Positions 25,562-34,388 of a stretch of DNA of 64,000 nucleotides are shown in pieces; the stretch's first letter is position 1; each line of letters opens with the position of its first letter. The DNA is taken from positions 6,856,001-6,920,000 of the forward strand of contig NZ_CP076538.1 of assembly GCF_018885265.1 (NCBI RefSeq), read 5' to 3'. This DNA is from Amycolatopsis aidingensis (GTDB lineage: Bacteria; Actinomycetota; Actinomycetes; Mycobacteriales; Pseudonocardiaceae). The notes under the pieces are model-generated. The model made no database searches and was not told the DNA's origin. It worked only from the letters and a program-made list of their open reading frames with translations. The position numbers were made by a program, and so were the translations under genes.

Positions 25562-25750
25562 ATGGAAACCCAGCGCCGTTACCTCACGCTCAAGGCGTTC
25601 TGCGAGGAGTTCGGGGTAGCCAAGTCCACCTTCTACGACTGGTGCGCCAAGGGCCGCGCGCCGCGTCACTTCAAACTGCCGAACGGAGAGATCCGCATCC
25701 GCCGAACCGACCTCGAAACCTGGCTCGAATCATGCGAGGTGGCTGCTTGA
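25562..25750 (+). CDS. xis: Excisionase-like MerR/AlpA HTH protein
   Basis: 62 residues from ATG 25562. The whole protein is one winged-helix DNA-binding unit: YLTLKAFCEEFGVAKSTFYDWCAKGRAP ... IRIRRTDLETWLESCEV, with parts shown. Xis of AICEs bends att DNA and steers the integrase to excision. Its stop overlaps the int start (TGATG), so int is coupled to xis. Confidence 0.88.
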   Translation: METQRRYLTLKAFCEEFGVAKSTFYDWCAKGRAPRHFKLPNGEIRIRRTDLETWLESCEVAA

Positions 25751-27114
25751 TGGAGACCAGCCACAACGTCCGGATATGGAAGGTCGAGCCGTACAAGGGC
25801 AAGCGGAAGACGACCTACCGCGTGCGCTGGCTGGTCGAGAAGGACCGGCACGGCCGAACGTTCACCACGTCGGCACTGGCCGACAGCTTCCGGTCGCAAC
25901 TCGTGTCGGCAGCCCGCGCGGGAGAAGCGTTCAGCACCGAGACCGGCCTGCCGGTATCGATGTCCCGCGAGCGTGCCTCGATGAGCTGGTTCGAGTTCGC
26001 CTGCGAGTACATCGACATGAAATGGCCCGACTCATCACCGAAGTACCGCCGGTCCCTGGCCGAATCACTGACCAGGATCACAGTCCCGATGTTGTCGGAC
26101 AGCGCCGCGCTACCCGAGGGCCGGAAGGTGCGGAGAGCACTGATGACCGCGTTCAACACGAACGCGCGCAAGGGAACGATTCCCGAGGAGATGAGCCGGA
26201 CTCTCAAGGCGGTCGGGCGGGCCAGCCGGAAGGTGTCCGACCTCGCCAAGCCGGAGGTGCTTCGCGCAGTGCTGCGCGCGCTCGATCTGAACCTCGACGG
26301 CTCACGGGCGGCAGCGAATACCGCGCGGATCCGGCGGGTGGCGCTGGGAAACGCGATCGAGTTCGCCATCGAGAAGAAGCTGCTGGACAGCAACCCGCTC
26401 GGCGAGATCAAGACCAAGAAGCGGAGCTACACGCTCAAGGAGGTGGACCCGGAATGCGCGGTGAACCCGATCCAGGCACGGACCCTGCTCGATGCCGTCG
26501 CCACGGTCGGCAAGCAAGGCCCTCGCCTGGTCGCGTTCTTCGCCTGCATGTACTACGCGGCACTGCGGCCGGAGGAAGTCGCCAACCTGCGAACGCAGAA
26601 CCTCGCGCTGCCGGAAACGGGCTGGGGTGACCTGAACCTCGACGGCGCGCGCCCGGAGGTCGGCAAGGAATGGACCAACTCGGGCAAGGCCAGCGAGACC
26701 GGTCCGCTCAAGCACCGGGAGGACAAGATCGGTCGCCCGGTTCCCTGCCCGCCCGAGCTGACCGAGATCCTGCACAACCACCTGACCAGGTTCGGCACGG
26801 CACCGGACGGGCGGTTGTTCCGGGGAGCACGCGACGGCGGCCTGGTCGGCAGCACGGTGTACGGGCGCGTGTGGGCCACCGCACGGGAGCGAGCATTCAC
26901 CCCCGAGGTGGCCGCCGGGCCGCTGGCGAAACGGCCCTACGACCTGCGGCACGCCTGCGTGTCGACCTGGCTGAGTGCCGGTGTCGAGCCGACCAGGGTG
27001 GCCAAGTGGGCCGGGCACAGCGTGGCCGTCCTGCTGAAGGTCTACGCGAAGTGCCTGGACGGTGGGGAGGCGACCGCCCGCGAGCGTGCCCAGCGCGCGC
27101 TGAGCGGCTGGTGA
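25750..27114 (+). CDS. int: Tyrosine-recombinase integrase
   Basis: 454 residues from ATG 25750. After an N-terminal arm-binding part (AP2-like) and a core-binding domain (SWFEFACEYIDMKW...), the catalytic domain shows Arg in ALRPEEVANL near residue 271, YDLRHACVSTWL near 396 (Tyr in place of the first His of HxxR), His in WAGHS near 421 and the nucleophile Tyr in LLKVYAKCL near 431. It catalyses site-specific recombination between attP and the tRNA-Tyr gene. It converges with the tRNA it targets, 131 bp away. Confidence 0.95.
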   Translation: METSHNVRIWKVEPYKGKRKTTYRVRWLVEKDRHGRTFTTSALADSFRSQLVSAARAGEAFSTETGLPVSMSRERASMSWFEFACEYIDMKWPDSSPKYRRSLAESLTRITVPMLSDSAALPEGRKVRRALMTAFNTNARKGTIPEEMSRTLKAVGRASRKVSDLAKPEVLRAVLRALDLNLDGSRAAANTARIRRVALGNAIEFAIEKKLLDSNPLGEIKTKKRSYTLKEVDPECAVNPIQARTLLDAVATVGKQGPRLVAFFACMYYAALRPEEVANLRTQNLALPETGWGDLNLDGARPEVGKEWTNSGKASETGPLKHREDKIGRPVPCPPELTEILHNHLTRFGTAPDGRLFRGARDGGLVGSTVYGRVWATARERAFTPEVAAGPLAKRPYDLRHACVSTWLSAGVEPTRVAKWAGHSVAVLLKVYAKCLDGGEATARERAQRALSGW

Positions 27115-27148
27115 GCGGCCCGCAGCGTCGGGGCGTATTCGGGGCGGC

Positions 27149-27186
27149 CAGCCGGAGCGAACCGGTCTCAGCCGGACGCAGCCGGA
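27149..27186. repeat. Phased CAGCCGGA repeats between int and attR
   Basis: CAGCCGGA occurs at 27149-27156, 27169-27176 and 27179-27186, spaced 20 and 10 bp, so all copies face the same side of the helix. The location next to the core att site suggests arm-type binding sites for Int or Xis. Confidence 0.45.
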
Positions 27187-27193
27187 CCACACA

Positions 27194-27237
27194 AGATCGG
27201 CCCCGTGTCCTGTCTGTGCAGGTCACGGGGCCGATCT
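27194..27237 (-). terminator. Element-borne terminator for tRNA-Tyr
   Basis: AGATCGGCCCCGTG (27194-27207) and CACGGGGCCGATCT (27224-27237) form a 14-bp perfect stem. Its loop repeats the CCTG...TGCAGG inner pairing of the chromosomal terminator at 12164-12202. It lies just beyond the tRNA 3' end, inside the element, so the regenerated tRNA gene gets a terminator again. Confidence 0.75.
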
Positions 27238-27240
27238 GGC

Positions 27241-27295
27241 TGGCGTGGCGGGTGAGGGATTCGAACCCCCGAAGGCAATGCCGGCTGATTTACAG
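27241..27295. repeat. attR: 55-bp direct repeat within intact tRNA-Tyr
   Basis: Exact copy of 12208-12262. Here the repeat joins the tRNA's 5' part at 27296-27327, so integration rebuilt a complete gene. The crossover lies somewhere within these 55 bp, which include the anticodon loop and T-arm, as is usual for tyrosine integrases. Confidence 0.95.
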
Positions 27296-27327
27296 TCAGC
27301 TCCCTTTGGCCGCTCGGGCAACCCGCC
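27246..27327 (-). tRNA. tRNA-Tyr (GTA), AICE integration target
   Basis: 82-nt class II tRNA with acceptor GGCGGGT/ACCCGCC, discriminator A, anticodon stem GCTGA/TCAGC with loop CTGTAAA (anticodon GTA), a long variable arm, and the T-loop GTTCGAATC. CCA is not encoded. The 3' 50 nt come from the element's attP and match the displaced copy at attL. Confidence 0.96.
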
Positions 27328-27446
27328 GGGGACCGGTCGAACCGGCCGCTGAAGAGCGTACCGAACGCCCTGGCGGGCCAGCGAGCGGGTATCGCCAAGC
27401 TAGGGTGTGACCCATCCCTTTCAACCGAGTACGAGGTGTGGACAAC

Positions 27447-27938
27447 GTGGCGGATCCCTCTTTCGACGTGGTGAGCAAGGTCGACCGGCAGGAGGTGGAC
27501 AACGCGCTGAACCAGGCGAGCAAGGAGTTGTCCACCCGGTTCGACTTCCGCGGTACCGGGGCCAAGGTGGAGTGGGCCGGTGAGGAGGCCGTGGCGATCG
27601 AGGCCGAGACCGAGGAACGGGCACTTGCCGCGGTGGAGGTCTTCAAGGAGAAGCTGATCAAGCGCGGGATCTCGCTGAAGGCGTTCGACGCCGGTGAGCC
27701 GGCGATGTCCGGGAAGGTCTGCAAGATCAGCGGCAAGATCGTGCAGGGCATCTCATCGGAGAAGGCCAAGCAGATCGCCAAGTACGTCCGGGACGAGGGG
27801 CCCAAGGGTGTGCAGGCGCAGATCCAGGGAGACCAGCTGCGCGTGTCCGGCAAGAAGAAGGACCACCTGCAGGACGTCATCGCGCTGCTCAAGGACAAGG
27901 ACTTCGAGATCGCGCTGCAGTTCACCAACTACCGGTAA
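27447..27938 (+). CDS. yajQ: YajQ-family nucleotide-binding protein
   Basis: 163 residues from GTG 27447 ([20 protein letters not shown]). This start has GAGGTG nine bases upstream; GTG 27438 is an in-frame alternative. Two ferredoxin-like alpha/beta domains are expected, and the C-terminus [13 protein letters not shown] is typical. YajQ proteins bind RNA and, in some bacteria, c-di-GMP or other nucleotides as regulators. A membrane c-di-GMP phosphodiesterase lies at the left of the window, but no direct link is seen. Confidence 0.95.
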   Translation: MADPSFDVVSKVDRQEVDNALNQASKELSTRFDFRGTGAKVEWAGEEAVAIEAETEERALAAVEVFKEKLIKRGISLKAFDAGEPAMSGKVCKISGKIVQGISSEKAKQIAKYVRDEGPKGVQAQIQGDQLRVSGKKKDHLQDVIALLKDKDFEIALQFTNYR

Positions 27939-28020
27939 CCACTCGCGCACCCGGCGCGTCGCTACCGCGCGTCAGGCGTTACTCCATGCTGTAATCGCAA
28001 GATCACCGCATGGAAGGAAC

Positions 28021-29184
28021 ATGATGCGTCGTCGTGCCAGGGTTTCCGGGCCCCTGTTCGCCCTGTTACTGCTCGCCGGCCTGGTCACGCCCGCGCCCGC
28101 CGCCACGGCCGCCGAGCGCACGTTGCTGCATCCGGACATGGGTGCCTACCCCAGGCTGATCCGCACCGAGCACGGCGGGTTCGGCCGGGACGGGCGGATC
28201 ATCGCGTCGGTGAACAGCAGGGACGGCTGGGGGGACTACGCCGCGATCTACGAGAGCACCGACGAGGGCGAGAGCTTCCACCCGGTCGGTGAGGTGCGTG
28301 ATCCGGAGGGCCGCGCCGGGATGTGCTGCGGCACCCTCTACGAACTGCCGCAGCGGGTCGGCAGGCTGCGCGCGGGCACTCTGCTCTGGGCCGCGAGCTA
28401 CGGGCTGCGGGCAGGCCCGAACCGCAGGGTCGCCATCAAGATCTGGTCCAGCAGGGACCTCGGCCGCAGCTGGTCCTTCCTCTCCGAGGGTGCCCGCTCG
28501 CACAACCACGACGGCATCTGGGAGCCGGAGTTCAACGTGGACGCGGGCGGCACCCTGTGGATGCACTACGCGGACGAAACCGAGGCGCCACAGTACGCGC
28601 AGGTGCTCAACCGGGTCGCCTCGAACGACGGGCTGCACTGGGGCACCAAGCAACGCACGATGGCCATTCCCCCGCATCCGGTCCGGCCGGGAATGCCGAT
28701 CGTGCGCAGGTTGCCGGACGGCCGGTACTACTTCGGCTACGAGATCTGCAACTTCGGCGACCACTACTGCGATCCGTACTACAAGATCTCCGAGGACGGC
28801 GCGAACTTCGGCAACCCTTCCGCCCCCGGCACGCAGATCACCACCGCGGAGGGCCACCACTTCCAGCACGCCCAGACCGTCACCCTCTTCCCGGGGCCGA
28901 ACGGGGTGCGGCTGGTGATGGTCGGCCAGATCTATGTCAACGATGCCGGCAAACCGCTGCCGGGCAACGGGAAGACGCTGCTGATCAACGACCGGCTCGG
29001 CGCGGGGCCGTGGCATCCGCGGCCCGCTCCGGTCGAGGTGACCGACCCGTTCGACAACCCGTGCCCGAACTACAGCTCCACCCTGCTGCCGGTGGACAAG
29101 GGCGAGAACGTGTTGCAGATCGCGGCCGAGTACGACCCGGACGGAGTGTGCCGGGCGTACTTCGGTAAGGGTCCGCTGGACTGA
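28021..29184 (+). CDS. Secreted sialidase-like (BNR) beta-propeller protein
   Basis: 387 residues from ATG 28021 after GGAAGGAA. A Sec signal peptide (FALLLLAGLVTPAPAATAA) is cleaved near ATAA-ERT. Asp-box/BNR motifs are visible (STDEGESFHPVG, SSRDLGRSWSF, and SNDGLHWG, SEDGANFG). The fold resembles exo-alpha-sialidases and related glycoside hydrolases. I cannot confirm the full Arg triad, so the substrate is open. A hairpin follows the stop. Confidence 0.8.
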   Translation: MMRRRARVSGPLFALLLLAGLVTPAPAATAAERTLLHPDMGAYPRLIRTEHGGFGRDGRIIASVNSRDGWGDYAAIYESTDEGESFHPVGEVRDPEGRAGMCCGTLYELPQRVGRLRAGTLLWAASYGLRAGPNRRVAIKIWSSRDLGRSWSFLSEGARSHNHDGIWEPEFNVDAGGTLWMHYADETEAPQYAQVLNRVASNDGLHWGTKQRTMAIPPHPVRPGMPIVRRLPDGRYYFGYEICNFGDHYCDPYYKISEDGANFGNPSAPGTQITTAEGHHFQHAQTVTLFPGPNGVRLVMVGQIYVNDAGKPLPGNGKTLLINDRLGAGPWHPRPAPVEVTDPFDNPCPNYSSTLLPVDKGENVLQIAAEYDPDGVCRAYFGKGPLD

Positions 29185-29210
29185 GGCTCCCCCGCCGGGA
29201 TGCGGGAGCC
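29185..29210 (+). terminator. Short hairpin between the sialidase-like gene and rmlA
   Basis: GGCTCCC (29185-29191) pairs with GGGAGCC (29204-29210), with CGC/GCG extending the stem past a one-base bulge. It begins one base after the stop codon. Confidence 0.5.
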
Positions 29211-29250
29211 GCTACGGTGGCCTCCGGAGAATCCACGGGAGGAGCGGCGC

Positions 29251-30132
29251 ATGAAGGGCATCGTCTTGGCGGGCGGCAGCGGCACCCGGCTGCACCCGAT
29301 CACCCAGGCGGTATCCAAACAACTGCTGCCGGTCTACGACAAGCCGATGATCTACTACCCGCTCTCGGTGCTGATGCTCGCGGGCATCCGGGAGATCCTG
29401 ATCATCTCCACCCCGGCCGACCTGCCGAACTTCCGCCGCCTGCTCGGTGACGGCAGCCAGTGGGGGCTGGAGTTCGGCTACGCCGAGCAGCCGAGCCCGA
29501 ACGGCCTCGCCGAGGCGTTCGTGATCGGCGCGGACTTCGTCGGCGACCAGGACGTGGCCCTGGTGCTCGGGGACAACATCTTCTACGGCCAGGGTTTCGG
29601 CGGGCGGCTGCGGCAGGAGGCGTCCGCGCTGGACGGCTGCACGCTGTTCGGCTACGCCGTGCGGGATCCGCAGCGCTACGGCGTCGGTGAGGTGGACGAG
29701 GCGGGCAAGCTGCTCTCCATCGAGGAGAAGCCGGCGCGGCCGCGCTCCAACAAGGCCATCACCGGCCTCTACTTCTACGACCACCAGGTGGTGGACATCG
29801 CCCGCTCGCTGCGCCCCTCCGCCCGCGGCGAGCTGGAGATCACCGATGTCAACCGCGCTTATCTCGAGCAGGACCGCGCCCGGCTGGTCGATCTCGGCCG
29901 CGGGTTCGCCTGGCTGGACACCGGAACGCACGACTCGCTGCTCGAAGCCGCCCAGTTCGTGCAGGTGCTGGAACACCGTACGGGGGTGCGGATCGCCTGC
30001 CTGGAGGAGGTCGCGCTGAAGATGGGCTACATCACCGCGGACGAGTGCCACGCGCTGGGCAGCAAGCTGGCCAAATCGGGTTACGGCGAGTACGTGATGG
30101 GCGTCGCCACCGCCGCGGGCGCGACCGGCTGA
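29251..30132 (+). CDS. rmlA: Glucose-1-phosphate thymidylyltransferase
   Basis: 293 residues from ATG 29251 after GGGAGGAG. It has the nucleotide-binding motif [24 protein letters not shown], the [11 protein letters not shown] block, IEEKP and [10 protein letters not shown], all typical of RmlA. It makes dTDP-glucose from glucose-1-phosphate and dTTP, the first step to dTDP-L-rhamnose used in cell-wall or natural-product glycosylation. rmlB, C and D are not beside it, as is common in actinomycetes. It converges with htpX. Confidence 0.96.
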   Translation: MKGIVLAGGSGTRLHPITQAVSKQLLPVYDKPMIYYPLSVLMLAGIREILIISTPADLPNFRRLLGDGSQWGLEFGYAEQPSPNGLAEAFVIGADFVGDQDVALVLGDNIFYGQGFGGRLRQEASALDGCTLFGYAVRDPQRYGVGEVDEAGKLLSIEEKPARPRSNKAITGLYFYDHQVVDIARSLRPSARGELEITDVNRAYLEQDRARLVDLGRGFAWLDTGTHDSLLEAAQFVQVLEHRTGVRIACLEEVALKMGYITADECHALGSKLAKSGYGEYVMGVATAAGATG

Positions 30133-30150
30133 GACCCGCTCGGCATCCGC

Positions 30151-31008
30151 TCAGCGGCGGCCCATCTCCTCCAGCCTGCGGATCCGGTCGGCCATCGGCG
30201 GGTGCGTCGAGAACAGCTGGGACAGCCGCTCACCCGGCCGGAACGGATTCGCGATCATCAGGTGGGACTGGGACACCACCTTCGGCTCGGGCGCGAGCGG
30301 CGCGGCGCGGGTGCCCTGCTCCAGCTTGCGCAGCGCCGAGGCCAGCGCGAGGGGATCCCCGGTCAGCTCGGCCCCGGAGGCGTCCGCCTGGTACTCCCGC
30401 GAACGGCTGACCGCCATCTTGACGATCCCGGCCGCGATCGGGCCGAGCAGCACCAGCAGCAAAGCCACCAGCGGGTTGCCACCCTCCCGGTTGGAGCCGC
30501 CGAACATGCTGGCGAACATGGCGATATTCGCCAGCACGCTCACCACACTGGCCAGCGCGCCCGCGACGCAGGAGATCAGGATGTCCCGGTTGTAGACATG
30601 CGACAACTCGTGCCCGAGCACGGCACGCAGCTCGCGCTCGTCAAGGATGGTGAGGATCCCGGTGGTGCAGCACACCGCGGCGTTGCGCGGGTTGCGTCCG
30701 GTGGCGAAGGCGTTGGGCGCCTGGGTGGGGCTGACGTAGAGCCGTGGCATCGGCTGGCGGGCCGTGGTGGCCAGCTCCCGCACGATCCGGTACATGGCGG
30801 GCTGCTCGGCCTGGGAAACCGGCTGCGCCCGCATGGCCTTCAGCGCGAGCTTGTCCGAGTTGAAATAGGCATACGCATTCATCCCCAGCGCCACAACCAG
30901 GCCGATGAACAGTGCGCCCCTGCCGAAAAAGGCACTGATTCCGATGATGATCGCACTGAGCAAGCCGAGCAGCAGCGCGGTCTTCAGACCATTCCGGTGG
31001 CTGTGCAC
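30151..31008 (-). CDS. htpX: Membrane zinc metalloprotease HtpX
   Basis: 285 residues from GTG 31008. Two N-terminal membrane helices (about 10-50) are followed by the catalytic HELSH (133-137), two more membrane segments (about 145-190), the downstream Glu ligand in [11 protein letters not shown] and the C-terminal [13 protein letters not shown]. HtpX degrades damaged membrane proteins at the cytoplasmic face, acting alongside FtsH. It is divergent from the YVTN gene across a 213-bp gap in which I see no distinct site. Confidence 0.95.
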   Translation of the reverse strand: MHSHRNGLKTALLLGLLSAIIIGISAFFGRGALFIGLVVALGMNAYAYFNSDKLALKAMRAQPVSQAEQPAMYRIVRELATTARQPMPRLYVSPTQAPNAFATGRNPRNAAVCCTTGILTILDERELRAVLGHELSHVYNRDILISCVAGALASVVSVLANIAMFASMFGGSNREGGNPLVALLLVLLGPIAAGIVKMAVSRSREYQADASGAELTGDPLALASALRKLEQGTRAAPLAPEPKVVSQSHLMIANPFRPGERLSQLFSTHPPMADRIRRLEEMGRR

Positions 31009-31221
31009 TCTGCCCCTGCCTCCAATTCCACGAAGCTCCCACCTGGGCCAACGCTCGTCATCGGAGAAAAGTTCCGCCCCGAATGGTCGTCATCGTCGCC
31101 CCGCAAGGCGCCATGCACAACGGACCACACGGGAACGCTCCACCGTGTTCATCCCGCGTTGTGCCACAGATCACGTTAGGCTCAAAACGGTAATCTCGCA
31201 CGAGACCCATCGGGGGGCACG

Positions 31222-32181
31222 ATGCGTACAACCACCCGCCCGCTGATCATGGGCGCCGCGGCCACCCTGGCCTGCGTCCTGCCCGCTGGGCAGGCCGGCG
31301 CGGCCGAGGTCGTCACCATCCCGGTCGGGGACCGGCCGACAGCGGTGGCGGTGAACTCGGCCACGAACACCGTCTACGTCGCCGACGAGCGCAGCGGCAC
31401 GGTCACCTTCGTGGACGGCGACCACGATCGGGTGACCAGAACCGTGTCTCTCGGCTCCACCGTGACCGATATCGCGGTGAACCAGACCACCAACCGAGTC
31501 TACGCGAGTAACCGGGCGGGTGGCAGCGTCTCGGTGATCGACGGGGACACCGGTACGGTGCTCACCACCGTCGCCACCGGGCGCGGGACGGCGGTACTCG
31601 GGGTGGACGAGTCCACCGACCGGGTCTACGCCGCCAGCGCCAGCACCGGCGACATCGCGGTGATCGACGGGGACACCGCCGCGGTCACCAGCACGGTCCC
31701 CGGCAAGGGGCTACGGCCCGCCGGGATGGCCGTGGACTCCGGTCGCGGGATCGTCTACGTCACCGGCGAGACCACCGACGCGCTCGTCCCGCTGGAGGTG
31801 GGCACCAACACCCCCGCGGCGGCGGTCCGGGTGGGCAGGGCCCCGGCGGGCACGGCGGTGCACGAGCAGAGCAACACGATCTACGTCGCCAACGCCGGGA
31901 TCCACCATCTGTCCGTGGTGGACGGCTCGGCCAGGAGCGAGCGGGAGACCATCCTGCTGCGCAGCGCGGGCTCCGCGGTCGCGGTGCACCAGGGCACGCA
32001 CACGGTCTACACCAACGGCGGCCCGAACGGGCTGGCGCGGATCGACGGCCGCACCGGCGAGCTGGTGGGCGAGCTCTCGCTGGGGATCAACCCCGGCGGC
32101 ATCGCGGTCAGCCAGCACACCCAGGCCGTCTACGTCACCGATCCGCTGCATGACGCCCTGGTCGTGGTGACCGATTTCTGA
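31222..32181 (+). CDS. Secreted YVTN-type beta-propeller protein
   Basis: 319 residues with a Sec signal (residues 1-28, ending GQAGAAEV). Seven or so repeats of about 42 residues carry NTVYVADERSGTVTFVDG-type units (NRVYASN, DRVYAAS, NTIYVANAG, AVYVTDP). YVTN propellers are extracellular binding or surface proteins, and no enzymatic residues are evident. It may help cell-surface recognition; ligand unknown. Confidence 0.85.
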   Translation: MRTTTRPLIMGAAATLACVLPAGQAGAAEVVTIPVGDRPTAVAVNSATNTVYVADERSGTVTFVDGDHDRVTRTVSLGSTVTDIAVNQTTNRVYASNRAGGSVSVIDGDTGTVLTTVATGRGTAVLGVDESTDRVYAASASTGDIAVIDGDTAAVTSTVPGKGLRPAGMAVDSGRGIVYVTGETTDALVPLEVGTNTPAAAVRVGRAPAGTAVHEQSNTIYVANAGIHHLSVVDGSARSERETILLRSAGSAVAVHQGTHTVYTNGGPNGLARIDGRTGELVGELSLGINPGGIAVSQHTQAVYVTDPLHDALVVVTDF

Positions 32182-32256
32182 ACCGGGGACCTGGAGTAAC
32201 TCCGGTGCTACGTTCGGGAAGCGGGACATCCATCCACCCGGACACGAAGGCTGCAC

Positions 32257-33129
32257 ATGAGACTTGGGGTACAGATTCCCGACTTCACCTGGCCGAACGG
32301 GCCCGCCAAGCTGGGTGCCGAACTCGCCGAGGTCGCCCGCGCCGTGGACGAGGCCGGGTTCGACTACCTGGCCATCATGGACCACTTCTTCCAGATCCCG
32401 GTCGTCGGGCCCGCCGAGAACGACATGCTGGAGGCCTACACCACGCTCGGCTACCTGGCCGCGCACACCGAGCGGGTCAAGCTGCTCACCGTGGTCACCG
32501 GTGTCTTCTACCGCCATCCCGGCCTGCTGGCCAAGGCCGTCACCACGCTGGACGTGCTGTCCGGCGGCCGCGCCATCCTCGGGATCGGGGCGGGCTGGAA
32601 CGAGGAGGAATCCCGCGGGCTCGGTTTCCCCTACCCATCCACCAGGGAGCGTTTCGAGCTGCTCGAGGACGCCCTGCGGTACTGCCTGCGGATGTGGTCG
32701 GACTCGGACGAGGGGTTCACCGGTAAGCATGTCCAGGCCGAGCGGCTGCTGAACGTGCCGCAGGCGCTCAGCAAGCCGCATCCGCCGATCATGGTCGGCG
32801 GTGGCGGGGAGCGGAAAACCCTGCGGATGGTGGCCGAGTACGCGCAGGCCTGCAACCTCTTCAACGGCCCGGAGCTGAAGCACAAGCTGGAGGTGCTGCG
32901 CGGGCACTGCGACGCCATCGGCCGCGACTACGCCGAGATCACCAAGACCGTCTACCAGCCGCTGGACATCGGCGCCAACGGCGAGAAGACCGGCGAGCTG
33001 CTCACCGAACTGCGCAGGCTCGCCGAACTGGGCGTGGACGTGGCGATCGGTTACGTGCCGAACGTCCACCAGACGGCCCAGCTGGAGCGGTTCCGCTCGG
33101 ACATCATCCCGGCGGCGGCCGCGTTGTAG
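32257..33129 (+). CDS. Luciferase-like (F420-dependent type) oxidoreductase
   Basis: 290 residues from ATG 32257. The luciferase-like TIM barrel is shown by RLGVQIPDF, AIMDHFFQIP, VVTGVFYRHPGLLAK, LDVLSGGRAILGIGAGWNEEE (given in parts) and PPIMVGGGGERKTL. These motifs match actinobacterial LLM-class F420-dependent enzymes. The cofactor is inferred from the subfamily, and the substrate is not predictable. It may be cotranscribed with the BtrH-domain gene 12 bp downstream. Confidence 0.9.
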   Translation: MRLGVQIPDFTWPNGPAKLGAELAEVARAVDEAGFDYLAIMDHFFQIPVVGPAENDMLEAYTTLGYLAAHTERVKLLTVVTGVFYRHPGLLAKAVTTLDVLSGGRAILGIGAGWNEEESRGLGFPYPSTRERFELLEDALRYCLRMWSDSDEGFTGKHVQAERLLNVPQALSKPHPPIMVGGGGERKTLRMVAEYAQACNLFNGPELKHKLEVLRGHCDAIGRDYAEITKTVYQPLDIGANGEKTGELLTELRRLAELGVDVAIGYVPNVHQTAQLERFRSDIIPAAAAL

Positions 33130-33141
33130 GACGATGGAGCC

Positions 33142-34317
33142 GTGACCGAGCACGGCTACCAGCTGCGCGGGGGACGGCAACCCGACGTCGCCGCCCTCGC
33201 GCACCTCCTCGCCCACCACGACATCGCGCACCCGGACGGCGGTGAGCTGTCCGAACCGCTGCTCTTCCTCGCCTCCGGCGGGATCGGCGCGGGCTACCGG
33301 CTTTGGGACATGACCCGCGACGGCGGCAAACCGCTGCGGCTGGGTTTCCGCTTCCGGCACGAGGAATCGCGGCGCTGGCTGAAGTCCACAGTAGACCGTC
33401 TGGGGCTGCGGGCGGAGCTGCACACGGGCACCGCGCGAGGTGCGGCGAAACGCCTCTCCGCCCTGCTGGCCGAGGGCGAGCCCGCACTGGTGCTGCCGGA
33501 CCGCGCCCGGATCGGCTACTGGCACCTGCCGGACGAGTCGGCAGGCGGCGAGCACTTCGTGGTCGCCTACGCGCAGGAGGACGGCCGGGTGCACCTCGAC
33601 GACCGCAACCTGACCCCGCTGACGGTCGAACGGGACACGCTGACCGCGGCAGGCAGGGCCGCGGCCGAGCGCAACCTGCTGGCCACCATCCGGCCGGAGC
33701 CGCTGACCGCCGGCCGGCTGGCCGCCGCCGTGCGCGCCGGGCTGGCCGAGGGGGCCCGGCAGCTGTCCACCGTGCTGCCGGTGTGGACCAGATGGGCGAC
33801 CCTGATGACCGACGAGCGCGCGGTCACCGGCTGGCCGACGGTGTTCGCCGACCGGCGCGGGCTGGTGGGCGCGCTGCTTGCCATCTGGACCGCGATCGAC
33901 CCGGATGGCATCGGCGGCGGACACCTGCGGGACCTGTTCGCCGACGGCCTCGCCGAGGCAGCCACCCTGCTGGAAATGTCCGAACTGGACAGTCAGGCCG
34001 ACGGCTGGTGGAAGGTGGCCGCGGCCTGGCAGGACCTCGCCGACACCGCGCTCGACCCGCGGGTCCCTGAGTTCAGATGGATGCGCGAGCTGGTCCGCAC
34101 CGTACGGAAGGGGGTCACCGCGGGCGACGAGGGTCGGCAGGACGCCGCCGAGGCCGGCGCCGAACTGGCCCGGCTGCGCAGGCACTACGACGAGCACAGC
34201 CCGTTCACCGCGGACCAGGCGGCCGCGCTGCTGCGCGATCTCGGCCGCGGCCTGCGCGAGGTGCACGCCGCCGAGCACGCCGCCGTCACGGAACTCACCT
34301 TCGCCATCGAACGATGA
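33142..34317 (+). CDS. BtrH N-terminal domain / DUF4872 protein
   Basis: 391 residues from GTG 33142, with TGGAG upstream. N-terminal features (LAHHDIAHPDGGELSEPLLFLASGGIGAGY, quoted in part) match the BtrH domain, a cysteine-peptidase-like acyltransferase fold. The second half (from about 180) is all-helical, as in DUF4872. BtrH in butirosin biosynthesis transfers an acyl side chain from a carrier protein. The expected nucleophilic Cys is not at the usual early position, where LLFLASGGIG appears instead. No acyl carrier protein or peptide precursor is nearby, so the role is unclear. Confidence 0.7.
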   Translation: MTEHGYQLRGGRQPDVAALAHLLAHHDIAHPDGGELSEPLLFLASGGIGAGYRLWDMTRDGGKPLRLGFRFRHEESRRWLKSTVDRLGLRAELHTGTARGAAKRLSALLAEGEPALVLPDRARIGYWHLPDESAGGEHFVVAYAQEDGRVHLDDRNLTPLTVERDTLTAAGRAAAERNLLATIRPEPLTAGRLAAAVRAGLAEGARQLSTVLPVWTRWATLMTDERAVTGWPTVFADRRGLVGALLAIWTAIDPDGIGGGHLRDLFADGLAEAATLLEMSELDSQADGWWKVAAAWQDLADTALDPRVPEFRWMRELVRTVRKGVTAGDEGRQDAAEAGAELARLRRHYDEHSPFTADQAAALLRDLGRGLREVHAAEHAAVTELTFAIER

Positions 34318-34388
34318 CGTGGCCCCGAATCAGAACTGAGCACAGTGGACGGTTCGGCGACCAGTCTGTGATCCACGTTGCATCCGGG

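Larger units (their letters stand above)
12208..27295. mobile_element. AICE-type integrative and conjugative element in tRNA-Tyr
   Basis: The element is bounded by a perfect 55-bp direct repeat made of tRNA-Tyr 3' sequence, and the integrase lies beside the intact tRNA. It contains the hallmarks of actinomycete AICEs: a KorSA-like GntR regulator, a single FtsK/TraB-type double-strand DNA translocase with Spd-like small membrane proteins, an autonomous replication module (prim-pol plus DUF3631) in place of RepSA, then xis and int. The accessory load near attL includes a VapBC-like pair and a phosphotransferase. No transposase or visible break interrupts the core genes, so it may still be active. 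It would circularise by int/xis action, replicate, and transfer as double-stranded DNA between mycelia. Confidence 0.93.
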
